Shown here: one piece after another, positions 9,140 through 16,188 of the stretch
Layout of the letters: each line of letters opens with the position of its first letter
Numbering within the stretch: the stretch's first letter is position 1
NCBI GenBank assembly: GCA_902764915.1
Contig: CACWXY010000008.1
Location: forward strand, 53,336 to 117,335
Source: an uncultured Eubacteriales bacterium
GTDB taxonomy: Bacteria; Bacillota; Clostridia; Christensenellales; Aristaeellaceae
Direction of reading: 5' to 3'
DNA length: 64,000 nucleotides
Translations under genes and position numbers: made by a program
The notes under the pieces: model-generated
What the model was told of the DNA's origin: nothing
Databases searched by the model: none
The model's input: the letters and a program-made list of their open reading frames with translations, nothing else

Positions 9140-9594
9140 TCTGCCTCCTCCTTGTCCCCTTCTGCAGTCTTGCTCTTCTCACTGTCGCTCTCACGCTGTG
9201 CTTCCTCCAGTCGATGCAGACGAAGGGTGTGAGAGCGAAGAGACAGATCCATGGCGGCACGCAGCTGATCGTTCTCTGTACTCTGCATGGCTTTTTCAAT
9301 ATGTGCAATCCTGTCTTTGACTTCTTCAATTTCCAGCGCCAGCGGTGCCTTATACCCCAGGGCCTCGCCATATACGCCGCGCAGAAGCCGCTCTATTTGA
9401 TCCGCGAATGTATCGCTGCCTGTCATAAGAGAGATCGCTCTTGTCGCTTTCAGAAGAAGAATACACGGGTCTTCCCCTTCACGTGCTCCGAGAAGGATTT
9501 CCATCTGCAGTTCTTCCGATACGCGTCCGCGTTGCTGATAGGATTTATACACATCTTCGATCTTCAGCGCTTTTGCCTTTTCCAGTCCATCCAT
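9136..9594 (-). CDS. Uncharacterised small coiled-coil-like protein
   Basis: Protein of 152 residues, no family recognised. It is predicted helical, with Glu/Arg/Lys-rich heptad-like stretches in the second half ('EEVKDRIAHIEKAM', 'LRLHRLEEAQRE') and a highly charged tail. No signal or membrane segment. ATG at 9594 is chosen because AGGAGG lies upstream at normal spacing. Its stop overlaps the GTG start of the lipase-like gene, so the two form an operon. Confidence 0.7.
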   Translation of the reverse strand: MDGLEKAKALKIEDVYKSYQQRGRVSEELQMEILLGAREGEDPCILLLKATRAISLMTGSDTFADQIERLLRGVYGEALGYKAPLALEIEEVKDRIAHIEKAMQSTENDQLRAAMDLSLRSHTLRLHRLEEAQRESDSEKSKTAEGDKEEAE

Positions 9595-9625
9595 GTTTTC
9601 CTGCCTCCTCCTTCCCGCAATCGGC

Positions 9626-9656
9626 AAAAGCCCGGGCGGACTGACCGCCACGGGCT
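9626..9656 (-). terminator. Terminator after the M18 aminopeptidase
   Basis: On the minus strand AAGCCCGTGGCGG pairs imperfectly with CCGCCCGGGCTT, followed by TTTT. It lies 10 bases past the stop at 9667 and just before the AGGAGG of the next gene. Confidence 0.8.
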
Positions 9657-9666
9657 TGCTGAGAGC

Positions 9667-11058
9667 TTATTCCATGTGCTGTGCATCCCTGAGGAAAGCG
9701 AGATATGCCTTATAGCCTTCCCAGATATCTGCCTTGGACACAATTTCCCATGGCGCATGCATGCTCAGGACAGCAATGCCTGCATCGATGACGTTCATGC
9801 CGTACTTGGAGCACATATAGGCAATCGTTCCGCCGCCGCCAACATCGACCTTTCCAAGCTCTGCCGTCTGGAAGTCCACACCATTATCGTCCATGATCTT
9901 ACGGATCTGCGCCACAAACTCTGCATTGGCATCATTGGAACCGGACTTACCCCGGCTGCCCGTAAACTTGTTAAAGCAGATGCCGCGTCCCATAAAGGCC
10001 GCATTCTTCTTTTCAAAGGCCGATGCAAAATTGGGATCAAAGCCCGCTGACACATCGCTGGAGAGCATGCAGCTGTTCCTCAGGGCACGGCGCAGAGCCA
10101 GTTCTCCCGAAACGCCCGATGCATCCAGAAGCTCTGCACATACGTTTTCAAAGAAATGTGAATTCATGCCGGTTGCCCCGACAGACCCGATCTCTTCCTT
10201 GTCTGTAAGAATAGCGCACAGTGTACGGTCCGGGGTGCCTTCAAAGTCCATAACCGCACGCAGCGACGGGAACGCACAGACGCGGTCATCGTGGCCATAG
10301 CCGGCAATCATGGAGCGGTCAAAGCCCAGGTCCCGCGCTTTACCGGCTGGTACAACTTCCAGTTCAGCAGAGAGGAAGTCTTCCTCTTCAATGGCGTACT
10401 GTTCCTTGAGAAGCGCAAGAAGTGCTTTCTTCACAGGCTCTTTTTCTTCGTCCTTCAGGGGAATGCTGCCAATAATCAGGTTCAGTTCTTCCCCCTCCAC
10501 GACCTTTCCGGCTTTTTTCTCCATCTGTTCCTGCGCCAGATGAATCAGAAGGTCCGAAATATAGAAGACAGGATCATCCTCCTTTTCTCCCAGAGCCAGC
10601 GTCACTTTTGTGCCATCCTTGCGGACAATCACGCCGTGCAGCGCCAGAGGCAGCGCCACCCACTGATACTTCTTGATGCCGCCATAGTAATGCGTATCCA
10701 GATAGCCAATGTTCTCTTCCTCATACATTGGATTCTGCTTGATGTCCATACGCGGGGAATCAATATGCGCACCCAGGATGTTCATACCGCTTTCCAGCGG
10801 CTTCTGTCCGATCACAAAGGCCATGAGATCCTTGTGCATCCATTCCACATACACCCTGTCTCCGGCCTTGAGCGTACCGTTTTTCCGTGCTTCATCCAGG
10901 CTTACAAAGCCATTGGCTTTCAGCAGTTCCACGCCGGCGGTGACACATTCCCGTTCCGTTTTTCCGTGATCCAGAAACGCTTTATACGCTTCACAGAAGG
11001 AGAAGACTTTCGCCTTTTCCTCTTCGGTATACTCATTCCAGGTAATCTTGTTATACAT
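9667..11058 (-). CDS. M18 family aminopeptidase
   Basis: Protein of 463 residues, normal for dinuclear-metal M18 aminopeptidases, which release acidic or neutral N-terminal residues from peptides in the cytoplasm. Visible landmarks: 'GAHIDSPRMD' (metal-binding His and Asp), 'HYYGGIKKYQW', 'TDKEEIGS' (catalytic Glu pair), 'DVSAGFDP' and a C-terminal 'SMHAPWEI' (metal His). The start at 11058 gives the typical 'MYNKITWNEY' N-terminus with AAGGA upstream; the longer frame to 11124 runs into the promoter region. It is monocistronic, with its own promoter and terminator. Confidence 0.93.
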   Translation of the reverse strand: MYNKITWNEYTEEEKAKVFSFCEAYKAFLDHGKTERECVTAGVELLKANGFVSLDEARKNGTLKAGDRVYVEWMHKDLMAFVIGQKPLESGMNILGAHIDSPRMDIKQNPMYEEENIGYLDTHYYGGIKKYQWVALPLALHGVIVRKDGTKVTLALGEKEDDPVFYISDLLIHLAQEQMEKKAGKVVEGEELNLIIGSIPLKDEEKEPVKKALLALLKEQYAIEEEDFLSAELEVVPAGKARDLGFDRSMIAGYGHDDRVCAFPSLRAVMDFEGTPDRTLCAILTDKEEIGSVGATGMNSHFFENVCAELLDASGVSGELALRRALRNSCMLSSDVSAGFDPNFASAFEKKNAAFMGRGICFNKFTGSRGKSGSNDANAEFVAQIRKIMDDNGVDFQTAELGKVDVGGGGTIAYMCSKYGMNVIDAGIAVLSMHAPWEIVSKADIWEGYKAYLAFLRDAQHME

Positions 11059-11109
11059 TCTCTGTTTCCTTTCCGGGCTTCTCTTTTTTTCATGCGAGGC
11101 TCGAAAGGC

Positions 11110-11138
11110 ATTGTAGCAATCCATCTATAGGAATGCAA
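11110..11138 (-). promoter_or_regulatory. Promoter of the M18 aminopeptidase gene
   Basis: On the minus strand TTGCAT (11138-11133) and TACAAT (11115-11110) are separated by 17 bases, ending about 50 bases before the start codon. Confidence 0.65.
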
Positions 11139-11152
11139 GCGCTATCCCGGAC

Positions 11153-11182
11153 TTGTCAGATGCTGCATGCAGGCTGTATAGT
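11153..11182 (+). promoter_or_regulatory. Putative promoter of the HAD phosphatase gene
   Basis: TTGTCA at 11153 and TATAGT at 11177-11182 with an 18-base spacer, about 30 bases before the start at 11212. Confidence 0.5.
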
Positions 11183-11211
11183 CTTTTCATGCTGAGAAGG
11201 AGGATGCTGCT

Positions 11212-11856
11212 ATGGAAAAGCTTTATGGTTATCCCCACACGCCCCTGCACTGGGATGACATTGATCATGTGGTTTTCGATATAGGAAACGTTCTACTGTC
11301 CTTTGATCCCCGGCGTATGCTGAAAAGCCTTTTCCCGGGACAGGATGCACTGCAGGACTTTCTTCTTCATAAGGTTTTTCTTTCCCCCTGCTGGGTTATG
11401 CTGGACCGATCTGTCCTGACAAGGGAAGAAATCGTATCCCGCATGGCTGCGGGGGATGAAGCACATTTACAGGATATTCACCGCGCTGTCTTTGACTGGG
11501 TTGACCTTCTTCTGGAGATACCTGAAGGTGTTGCGGCCATGAAAGCCTGCAGGGAGCACGGAAAGAAGACCTATCTGCTCACCAACTACAACAAGGACGC
11601 TTTTCTGGAAACGCAGGAAAAGTTTCCGTTTCTTTCGCAGGTTGACGGACTTCTCGTTTCCGGGCGTGAGCATATTCTCAAGCCCAGTCTCGAAATCTAT
11701 GACCGTCTTACCCGGCGATATGACCTGAATCCGGCCCGCACACTGTTCATTGATGACAGCGCAGGCAATATAGAAGGCGCGCTAGCCTATGGATGGAACG
11801 GTTTCTGTTATCAGCATCCGGGAAGCCTGAACGCTCTGATCGAGCATAGCATATAA
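11212..11856 (+). CDS. HAD-superfamily phosphatase (YihX-like, subfamily IA)
   Basis: Protein of 214 residues. HAD motif I is 'VFDIGNVLLSFD' (nucleophile Asp; the DxGN form seen in YihX-type sugar-phosphate phosphatases), motif II is 'LLTNYNKD', the motif III Lys lies in 'LKPSLEIY' and motif IV is 'LFIDDSAGNI'. It is expected to hydrolyse small phosphorylated metabolites in the cytoplasm; the substrate is unknown. AAGGAGG precedes the ATG at standard distance. It is followed directly by the promoter of the L21 operon and is not part of it. Confidence 0.88.
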   Translation: MEKLYGYPHTPLHWDDIDHVVFDIGNVLLSFDPRRMLKSLFPGQDALQDFLLHKVFLSPCWVMLDRSVLTREEIVSRMAAGDEAHLQDIHRAVFDWVDLLLEIPEGVAAMKACREHGKKTYLLTNYNKDAFLETQEKFPFLSQVDGLLVSGREHILKPSLEIYDRLTRRYDLNPARTLFIDDSAGNIEGALAYGWNGFCYQHPGSLNALIEHSI

Positions 11857-11895
11857 AAAAACGCAGATTTTCAGGCATTTGTTCGGAAAACCATC

Positions 11896-11924
11896 TTGAC
11901 AGTCTGAATGGCAAGTGGTAAATT
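11896..11924 (+). promoter_or_regulatory. Promoter of the rplU-prp-rpmA operon
   Basis: TTGACA at 11896-11901 and TAAATT at 11919-11924 with a 17-base spacer. Confidence 0.8.
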
Positions 11925-11929
11925 GAATC

Positions 11930-11985
11930 GGTGAGCCGCACGGGAGAGGTATGCAATGTGCTATGCACAACCTCGCGATCCCGGC
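11930..11985 (+). ncRNA. L21 leader-type structured 5' UTR
   Basis: Between the promoter and the L21 gene the transcript can fold into a long hairpin: CGGGA (11941-11945) with TCCCG (11979-11983), GAGGT (11946-11950) with ACCTC (11970-11974), and an inner GCA/TGC helix. Firmicute rplU operons carry a ribosomal-protein autoregulatory leader (L21 leader) at this place. Position and structure fit, but I could not compare it with a covariance model. Confidence 0.65.
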
Positions 11986-12012
11986 GAGTATATTTTAGGA
12001 GGTGCTGCACGC

Positions 12013-12321
12013 ATGTACGCAATTATTGCTGCAGGTGGCAGACAGTATCGTGTTTCCCAGGATGACGTGATCTATGTGGACAAGATCAGTCAGGATGCCG
12101 GCGCAAAAGTCACATTTGATGTGCTGATGGTCGGTGGCGAAGGCGAAATCAAGGTAGGCAATCCGGTTCTTGAAGGCGCCAAAGTGGAAGGTGAAATTGT
12201 CGCTCAGGTAAAGGGCGAGAAGATCATCATCGGCAAGTACAAGAGCAAGAAGAACTATCATCGCAAGAACGGCCATCGTCAGCCCTATACCAAGGTTAAG
12301 ATCACAGCGATCGAGGCATGA
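12013..12321 (+). CDS. rplU: 50S ribosomal protein L21
   Basis: Protein of 102 residues, full length. It begins 'MYAIIAAGGRQYRV', has the 'VTFDVLMVGG' and 'GNPVLEGAKV' strands and ends in the basic RNA-binding 'KYKSKKNYHRKNGHRQPYT' region typical of bacterial L21, which binds 23S rRNA. The ATG at 12013 follows TAGGAGG; an upstream in-frame ATG at 11956 lies inside the leader hairpin and is rejected. First gene of the L21-Prp-L27 operon; the stop overlaps the prp start (ATGA). Confidence 0.97.
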   Translation: MYAIIAAGGRQYRVSQDDVIYVDKISQDAGAKVTFDVLMVGGEGEIKVGNPVLEGAKVEGEIVAQVKGEKIIIGKYKSKKNYHRKNGHRQPYTKVKITAIEA

Positions 12322-12674
12322 TTCATGCCCGTATCACAAGGGATTCGAACGGTCATTTTACAGAGTGCCACATTCAGGGGCACGCTGGATTTGACAGGCA
12401 TGGACGGGATATTGTCTGTGCCGCAGTTTCGGTCCTGAGTATCAATTGTGTCAACAGCCTTGAAAGCATCGTACATGTGCAACCGGAGATTCTGGGAAAC
12501 CAGGACGGTCTTCTCTCCTTTCTGCTTCCAGCAAGCCTTGAAGCGGAGACCATGAAGAATGCCCAGATTCTCATGCAGTCGCTGTATCAGGGGCTGAGCG
12601 ACATTGCCAACCAGTATCCCAACTATCTGAAAGTTTCCATATCAAACGGAGGGAAATATCATGATCAGACTTAA
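12318..12674 (+). CDS. prp: Ribosomal-processing cysteine protease Prp
   Basis: Protein of 118 residues with the Prp signature 'GHAGF' (catalytic His) and 'DIVCAAVS' (catalytic Cys). In Firmicutes this protease removes the N-terminal extension of L27, which is essential for ribosome assembly. Its place between rplU and rpmA, with 4-base and 14-base overlaps to its neighbours, is the conserved order. The partner L27 in this window does carry such an extension, so the substrate-enzyme pair is complete. Confidence 0.95.
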   Translation: MIHARITRDSNGHFTECHIQGHAGFDRHGRDIVCAAVSVLSINCVNSLESIVHVQPEILGNQDGLLSFLLPASLEAETMKNAQILMQSLYQGLSDIANQYPNYLKVSISNGGKYHDQT

Positions 12675-12960
12675 TCTTCAGCAGTTTGCTCATAAGAAAG
12701 GTATGGGTTCCACCCGCAATGGCCGTGACAGCGAGTCCAAGCGTCTGGGACCGAAGCGTGCAGACGGTCAATTTGCCCAGGCTGGCAATATTCTGGTTCG
12801 TCAGCGCGGAACGCAGTTCCATCCTGGCACCAATGTTGGCATTGGCAAGGATGATACCCTGTTCGCCAAGGTTGCCGGCATTGTCCGTTTTGAAGCCTTT
12901 GGCCGCAACCGCAAGAAGGTTTCTGTATATCCTGTCGAAGAAGCTGCCAGCGTACAGTAA
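12661..12960 (+). CDS. rpmA: 50S ribosomal protein L27 with cleavable N-terminal extension
   Basis: Protein of 99 residues. After the N-terminal extension '[10 protein letters not shown]' comes the mature L27 start '[17 protein letters not shown]', followed by 'GPKRADGQF', 'ILVRQRGT' and '[11 protein letters not shown]'. The extension is the Prp substrate in Firmicutes; the usual sequence is LNLQFFA, here with Gln in place of the first Phe. The mature N-terminus reaches the peptidyl-transferase centre. The gene overlaps prp by 14 bases. A strong terminator follows, so obg, often next in other Firmicutes, is not in this operon. Confidence 0.97.
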   Translation: MIRLNLQQFAHKKGMGSTRNGRDSESKRLGPKRADGQFAQAGNILVRQRGTQFHPGTNVGIGKDDTLFAKVAGIVRFEAFGRNRKKVSVYPVEEAASVQ

Positions 12961-12966
12961 AGTAAC

Positions 12967-12997
12967 AAAAAGCCTGTCCTCTATGGACAGGCTTTTT
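12967..12997 (+). terminator. Terminator of the L21 operon
   Basis: Perfect 13-bp stem AAAAAGCCTGTCC / GGACAGGCTTTTT with a 5-base loop, ending in T residues. Confidence 0.93.
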
Positions 12998-13014
12998 GAA
13001 AAGGATGGATTCCC

Positions 13015-13707
13015 GTGATCGGAACAATTATCAACACTCTGCTTATACTGCTCGGCAGTTTTCTGGGGCTTCTGATCTCTCGCGGCATTCCCCAGCGTGT
13101 CAGAGACACCGTTATGATGGCTATGGGACTTTCCACCCTCCTGATCGGGCTTTCCGGCGCACTGAAAACCACCGACACCCTCTGCGTCATTGTCTGTATG
13201 GGAGTGGGCAGTCTTCTGGGAAGTCTTCTCAATATCGAAACAAAGCTGGATCAGCTGGGGCATTTCCTTGAAAAGAAGCTGTCGCACAGCGGTGAAGCCG
13301 GGAGTATTGGCCGTGGGTTTGTTACCGCAACGCTGGTTTACTGCGTCGGTGCCATGGCTATCGTCGGAAGCATTGACAGCGCCCTGAGAGGTGACCACTC
13401 TACCCTGATTGCGAAGGGAGTCATTGACGGTCTTACAGCGGTGATCTTTACCTCATCCCTGGGCATCGGCGTCGCACTGTCCGCTGTTTCCGTTCTGCTT
13501 TATCAGGGAGCCATCGCCCTGCTCGCTTCCCTGCTTGCTCCGATACTTACGGAAAGTGTGATTCTGGAAATGAGCGCAGTCGGTGGACTGCTCATTGCTG
13601 CCATCGGTCTGAATCTTGTCTACGACAAGCATATTCCCGTTGGCAATATGCTGCCTGCCATTTTTCTGCCGCTTGCCTATCTGCCGCTGGCAGGTCTATT
13701 CGCCTGA
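13015..13707 (+). CDS. DUF554 family integral membrane protein (YdfK/YqgA-like)
   Basis: Protein of 230 residues, almost entirely hydrophobic, with several transmembrane segments. The beginning 'MIGTIINTLLILLGSFLGLL', the loops 'LSTLLIGLSGALKT' and 'YCVGAMAIVGSIDSAL' and 'TSSLGIGVALSAV' are characteristic of DUF554 (YdfK/YqgA) proteins, whose transported substrate or role is unknown. The start is GTG at 13015 with AAGGATGG upstream. It lies just after the L21-operon terminator and is followed by its own terminator. Confidence 0.87.
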   Translation: MIGTIINTLLILLGSFLGLLISRGIPQRVRDTVMMAMGLSTLLIGLSGALKTTDTLCVIVCMGVGSLLGSLLNIETKLDQLGHFLEKKLSHSGEAGSIGRGFVTATLVYCVGAMAIVGSIDSALRGDHSTLIAKGVIDGLTAVIFTSSLGIGVALSAVSVLLYQGAIALLASLLAPILTESVILEMSAVGGLLIAAIGLNLVYDKHIPVGNMLPAIFLPLAYLPLAGLFA

Positions 13708-13735
13708 CCGGGCAGACAGGCTATGATACTATGAG

Positions 13736-13770
13736 AAAACCCGGCTGTCTGTGTGACAGCCGGGTTTTTT
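13736..13770. terminator. Bidirectional terminator between DUF554 gene and rfbC
   Basis: AAAACCCGGCTGTC and GACAGCCGGGTTTT form a 14-bp stem with a 5-base loop. T-runs occur in both directions, and convergent genes end on both sides. Confidence 0.88.
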
Positions 13771-13784
13771 ATCCAGGAATCATG

Positions 13785-14387
13785 TCAGAAAATGTAGCCT
13801 TCCCGTACGCCTTTCCATAATTGATCCTTGTCGGAGAGGCACAGAGGTGTCCCGTCTTGCAGATGATAGTTTGAAGCATCGGCACTGCCAGGGTATGCGC
13901 CGCATACTTCCGGCCATTGAATGCCGATCTCAGGATCATTCCATGCAAGGCCGCCTTCGTCACCCGGATGCCAGAAATCGGTAACCTTATAACAGAATTC
14001 AGCGGTGTCACTCAGTACCAGGAACCCATGAGCAAAGCCTTCAGAGATATAGAACTGCTTATGGTTTTCCTCACTCAGCTCCACACCAAACCATTTTCCA
14101 AAGGTTACAGAATCACGGCGCAGATCTACTGCGACATCAAAGACACGTCCCCGAATGACCCGTACCAGTTTTCCCTGGGGATACTGCTTCTGATAATGCA
14201 GTCCACGCAGCACACCCTTGGCGGACATGGACTGATTGTCCTGCACAAATACCATATTCAGTCCGTACTCCTGCAGATCACGCTGGTTATATGTCTCCAT
14301 AAAATAGCCGCGGCTGTCGCCGTGGACAGTCGGTTCCAGAATATACAGTCCCTGAATCGGACATGTCTCCACTTTCATCTGTCCCAT
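13785..14387 (-). CDS. rfbC: dTDP-4-dehydrorhamnose 3,5-epimerase
   Basis: Protein of 200 residues, usual length. The RmlC/RfbC landmarks are present: 'GDSRGYFMETYN', 'QDNQSMSAKGVLRGLHYQ' (catalytic His in RGLHYQ), 'GRVFDVAVDLR', 'ISEGFAHGF' and 'CYKVTDFW' (active-site Tyr region). It isomerises dTDP-4-keto-6-deoxyglucose toward dTDP-L-rhamnose for cell-surface glycans. The ATG at 14387 has GAGGAG 10 bases upstream; the longer frame begins with GTG inside that site. Unusually, rfbA, rfbB and rfbD are not adjacent. Confidence 0.93.
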   Translation of the reverse strand: MGQMKVETCPIQGLYILEPTVHGDSRGYFMETYNQRDLQEYGLNMVFVQDNQSMSAKGVLRGLHYQKQYPQGKLVRVIRGRVFDVAVDLRRDSVTFGKWFGVELSEENHKQFYISEGFAHGFLVLSDTAEFCYKVTDFWHPGDEGGLAWNDPEIGIQWPEVCGAYPGSADASNYHLQDGTPLCLSDKDQLWKGVREGYIF

Positions 14388-14401
14388 ATTGCAATGTCTC
14401 C

Positions 14402-16156
14402 TCACTGTTCTTCTGACCGCAGATGCGTATCATTGCCCGTCCTCACGGATCCGTGATCCGTATGCACGGCTTTCTCCTTCTCATCTTCCATGGCCAGCAT
14501 TTTTTCCGGCATATGTTTTCCATTCTTGGCTTCCAGAAGAGAAAAAGCGATATTCATGGCATGATCGGCCACGCGTTCCAGACCGGATACCGTATCGGTG
14601 TAATAAATCCCGGCCTGCGCAGAGCATTTGCCCTCTCTCAGCCGCTTGATATGCCGCTGCGTCAGTTCAATCTCCATGGCATCAATCTGGTTTTCCATGG
14701 CACGAATGTCCTGTATATGCGACATATTGCCTGTCACGAACATGTCCAGAGATTCATCCAGCATGACGTTGACGATGGTCATCATCTCTTCCAGCTCGTG
14801 CATGCTCTTCTTGGACAGCTTATTTCCATTCTTATACAGACGCGGTACATTCTCCGCGATTGTCTCCGCATGGTCGCTGATCCTTTCAATGTCGGTAACC
14901 ACATTGAAATAGGCGGAAATCATACCTGCGTCATGCAGAGGAAGTGTATTCTGATTGATGCGTACCAGATAATCGCTGATCTGCTCATCCAGATAATCCA
15001 CATACAGTTCTGTTTCATGCACCTGTTCCAGTTTTTCCAGATTCCCGGTTAAAAGGCATTCCATACTGAGATTCAGATTATCAAAAGCCATATGCGCCAT
15101 ACGCTCCATTTCTTCCACAGCCAGAAGAACGGCGACAGCCGGATTGGGCCGATGATCCTGAATATACTGAACCCGGTACTTTTCTTCGCTCTTTACCGCA
15201 TCGTCTCCAGGCACCAGAATACGTGTCAGATGAATCAGAAGATCCATGAAGGGATAGAACACAATAACCTGAAATACCTTGAACAGCAGATGCGCAAATG
15301 CGATATTGCGCCCCAGCGTGCCCGCATCGCCCTGTGTACCGGAAAAAAAGCGTACAATCTGTGCTATCTGCGGGGCAAACAGCATAAGCAGAACAAACAT
15401 GACAATCGTTCCGAATACATTAAACAGAAGATGAATCAGGGCAGCGCGCTTGGCTTCGTTACGTGTGCCAACCGCCGCCAGAACCGCCGAGGTACAGGCA
15501 CCGATATTGCACCCCAGAATGACAAACATGCAAATATCGAGTGTCACAAGTCCCTGGGCGCCCATGACAACCAGTATGGATACGGTTACAGAGGAGGACT
15601 GTACAAGCGTGGTTATCAAAATACCCAACAGCACTCCCAGAAATGGATTGGTAAAGCCCTGAAGAATGGAAGCAATCCCCGGCATATCGCGCATGCTTGT
15701 CATGGATTCGGACATGGTAGCAATACCTACAAACAGCATACCGAAGCCCAGAAGCACTTCGCCCATCTTACGCAGGAAGTTGTTCCGCACATAATGCATA
15801 AGAACCGCTCCGCCCAGCACCAGCACGGGTGCAATGGCGCTCAGACGGAACGCAACCAGTAATGCCGTGACTGTCGTACCAATGTTAGCCCCCAGGATAA
15901 TGCCGCTCGCCTGCGTCAGATTCATGAGACCCGAATTTACAAAAGATACCACCATAACCGTGGCCGCACTGGATGACTGAATCACAGCGGTAAAAAACAG
16001 TCCTACCAGAAGACCTGTCAGACGGTTGCGGGTGAACGCTTCGAGAATGGACCGAAGACGGTCGCCTGCGACTTTTTCAATTCCCCGGCTCATCATGTTC
16101 ATGCCGGAGATAAACAATCCAAGTCCTCCGCAAAGGGCTATCAGGATTTGTGCCAT
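14402..16156 (-). CDS. Na+/phosphate cotransporter with C-terminal PhoU-like domain
   Basis: Protein of 584 residues of the NptA/YjbB type. The N-terminal half has two inverted Na/Pi repeats with 'GLFISGMNMMSRGIE', 'TAVIQSSSAATVM', 'GANIGTTVTA' and the second 'TTLVQSSSVTVSI' plus 'GCNIGAC' (QSSS motifs are the family signature). From about residue 345 the protein is helical and PhoU-like (two antiparallel helix bundles), as in many Gram-positive members. It lies in the cell membrane and moves phosphate or another anion with sodium. AAGGAG sits 7 bases before the ATG. The gene directly precedes rfbC and follows the PEP mutase fusion by 32 bases, so co-transcription is likely. Confidence 0.92.
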   Translation of the reverse strand: MAQILIALCGGLGLFISGMNMMSRGIEKVAGDRLRSILEAFTRNRLTGLLVGLFFTAVIQSSSAATVMVVSFVNSGLMNLTQASGIILGANIGTTVTALLVAFRLSAIAPVLVLGGAVLMHYVRNNFLRKMGEVLLGFGMLFVGIATMSESMTSMRDMPGIASILQGFTNPFLGVLLGILITTLVQSSSVTVSILVVMGAQGLVTLDICMFVILGCNIGACTSAVLAAVGTRNEAKRAALIHLLFNVFGTIVMFVLLMLFAPQIAQIVRFFSGTQGDAGTLGRNIAFAHLLFKVFQVIVFYPFMDLLIHLTRILVPGDDAVKSEEKYRVQYIQDHRPNPAVAVLLAVEEMERMAHMAFDNLNLSMECLLTGNLEKLEQVHETELYVDYLDEQISDYLVRINQNTLPLHDAGMISAYFNVVTDIERISDHAETIAENVPRLYKNGNKLSKKSMHELEEMMTIVNVMLDESLDMFVTGNMSHIQDIRAMENQIDAMEIELTQRHIKRLREGKCSAQAGIYYTDTVSGLERVADHAMNIAFSLLEAKNGKHMPEKMLAMEDEKEKAVHTDHGSVRTGNDTHLRSEEQ

Positions 16157-16188
16157 GCATTCACTCCTTCACTGAATTCCAGGATTAA

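Noticed and set aside
9085..10050. A 321-codon plus-strand frame opposite the lipase, small protein and M18 genes
   Set aside because: All three leftward genes have family motifs or ribosome sites; this frame crosses their boundaries.
11956..12012. N-terminal extension of L21
   Set aside because: Lies in the leader hairpin; L21 proteins start at MYAII and the ribosome site is just before 12013.
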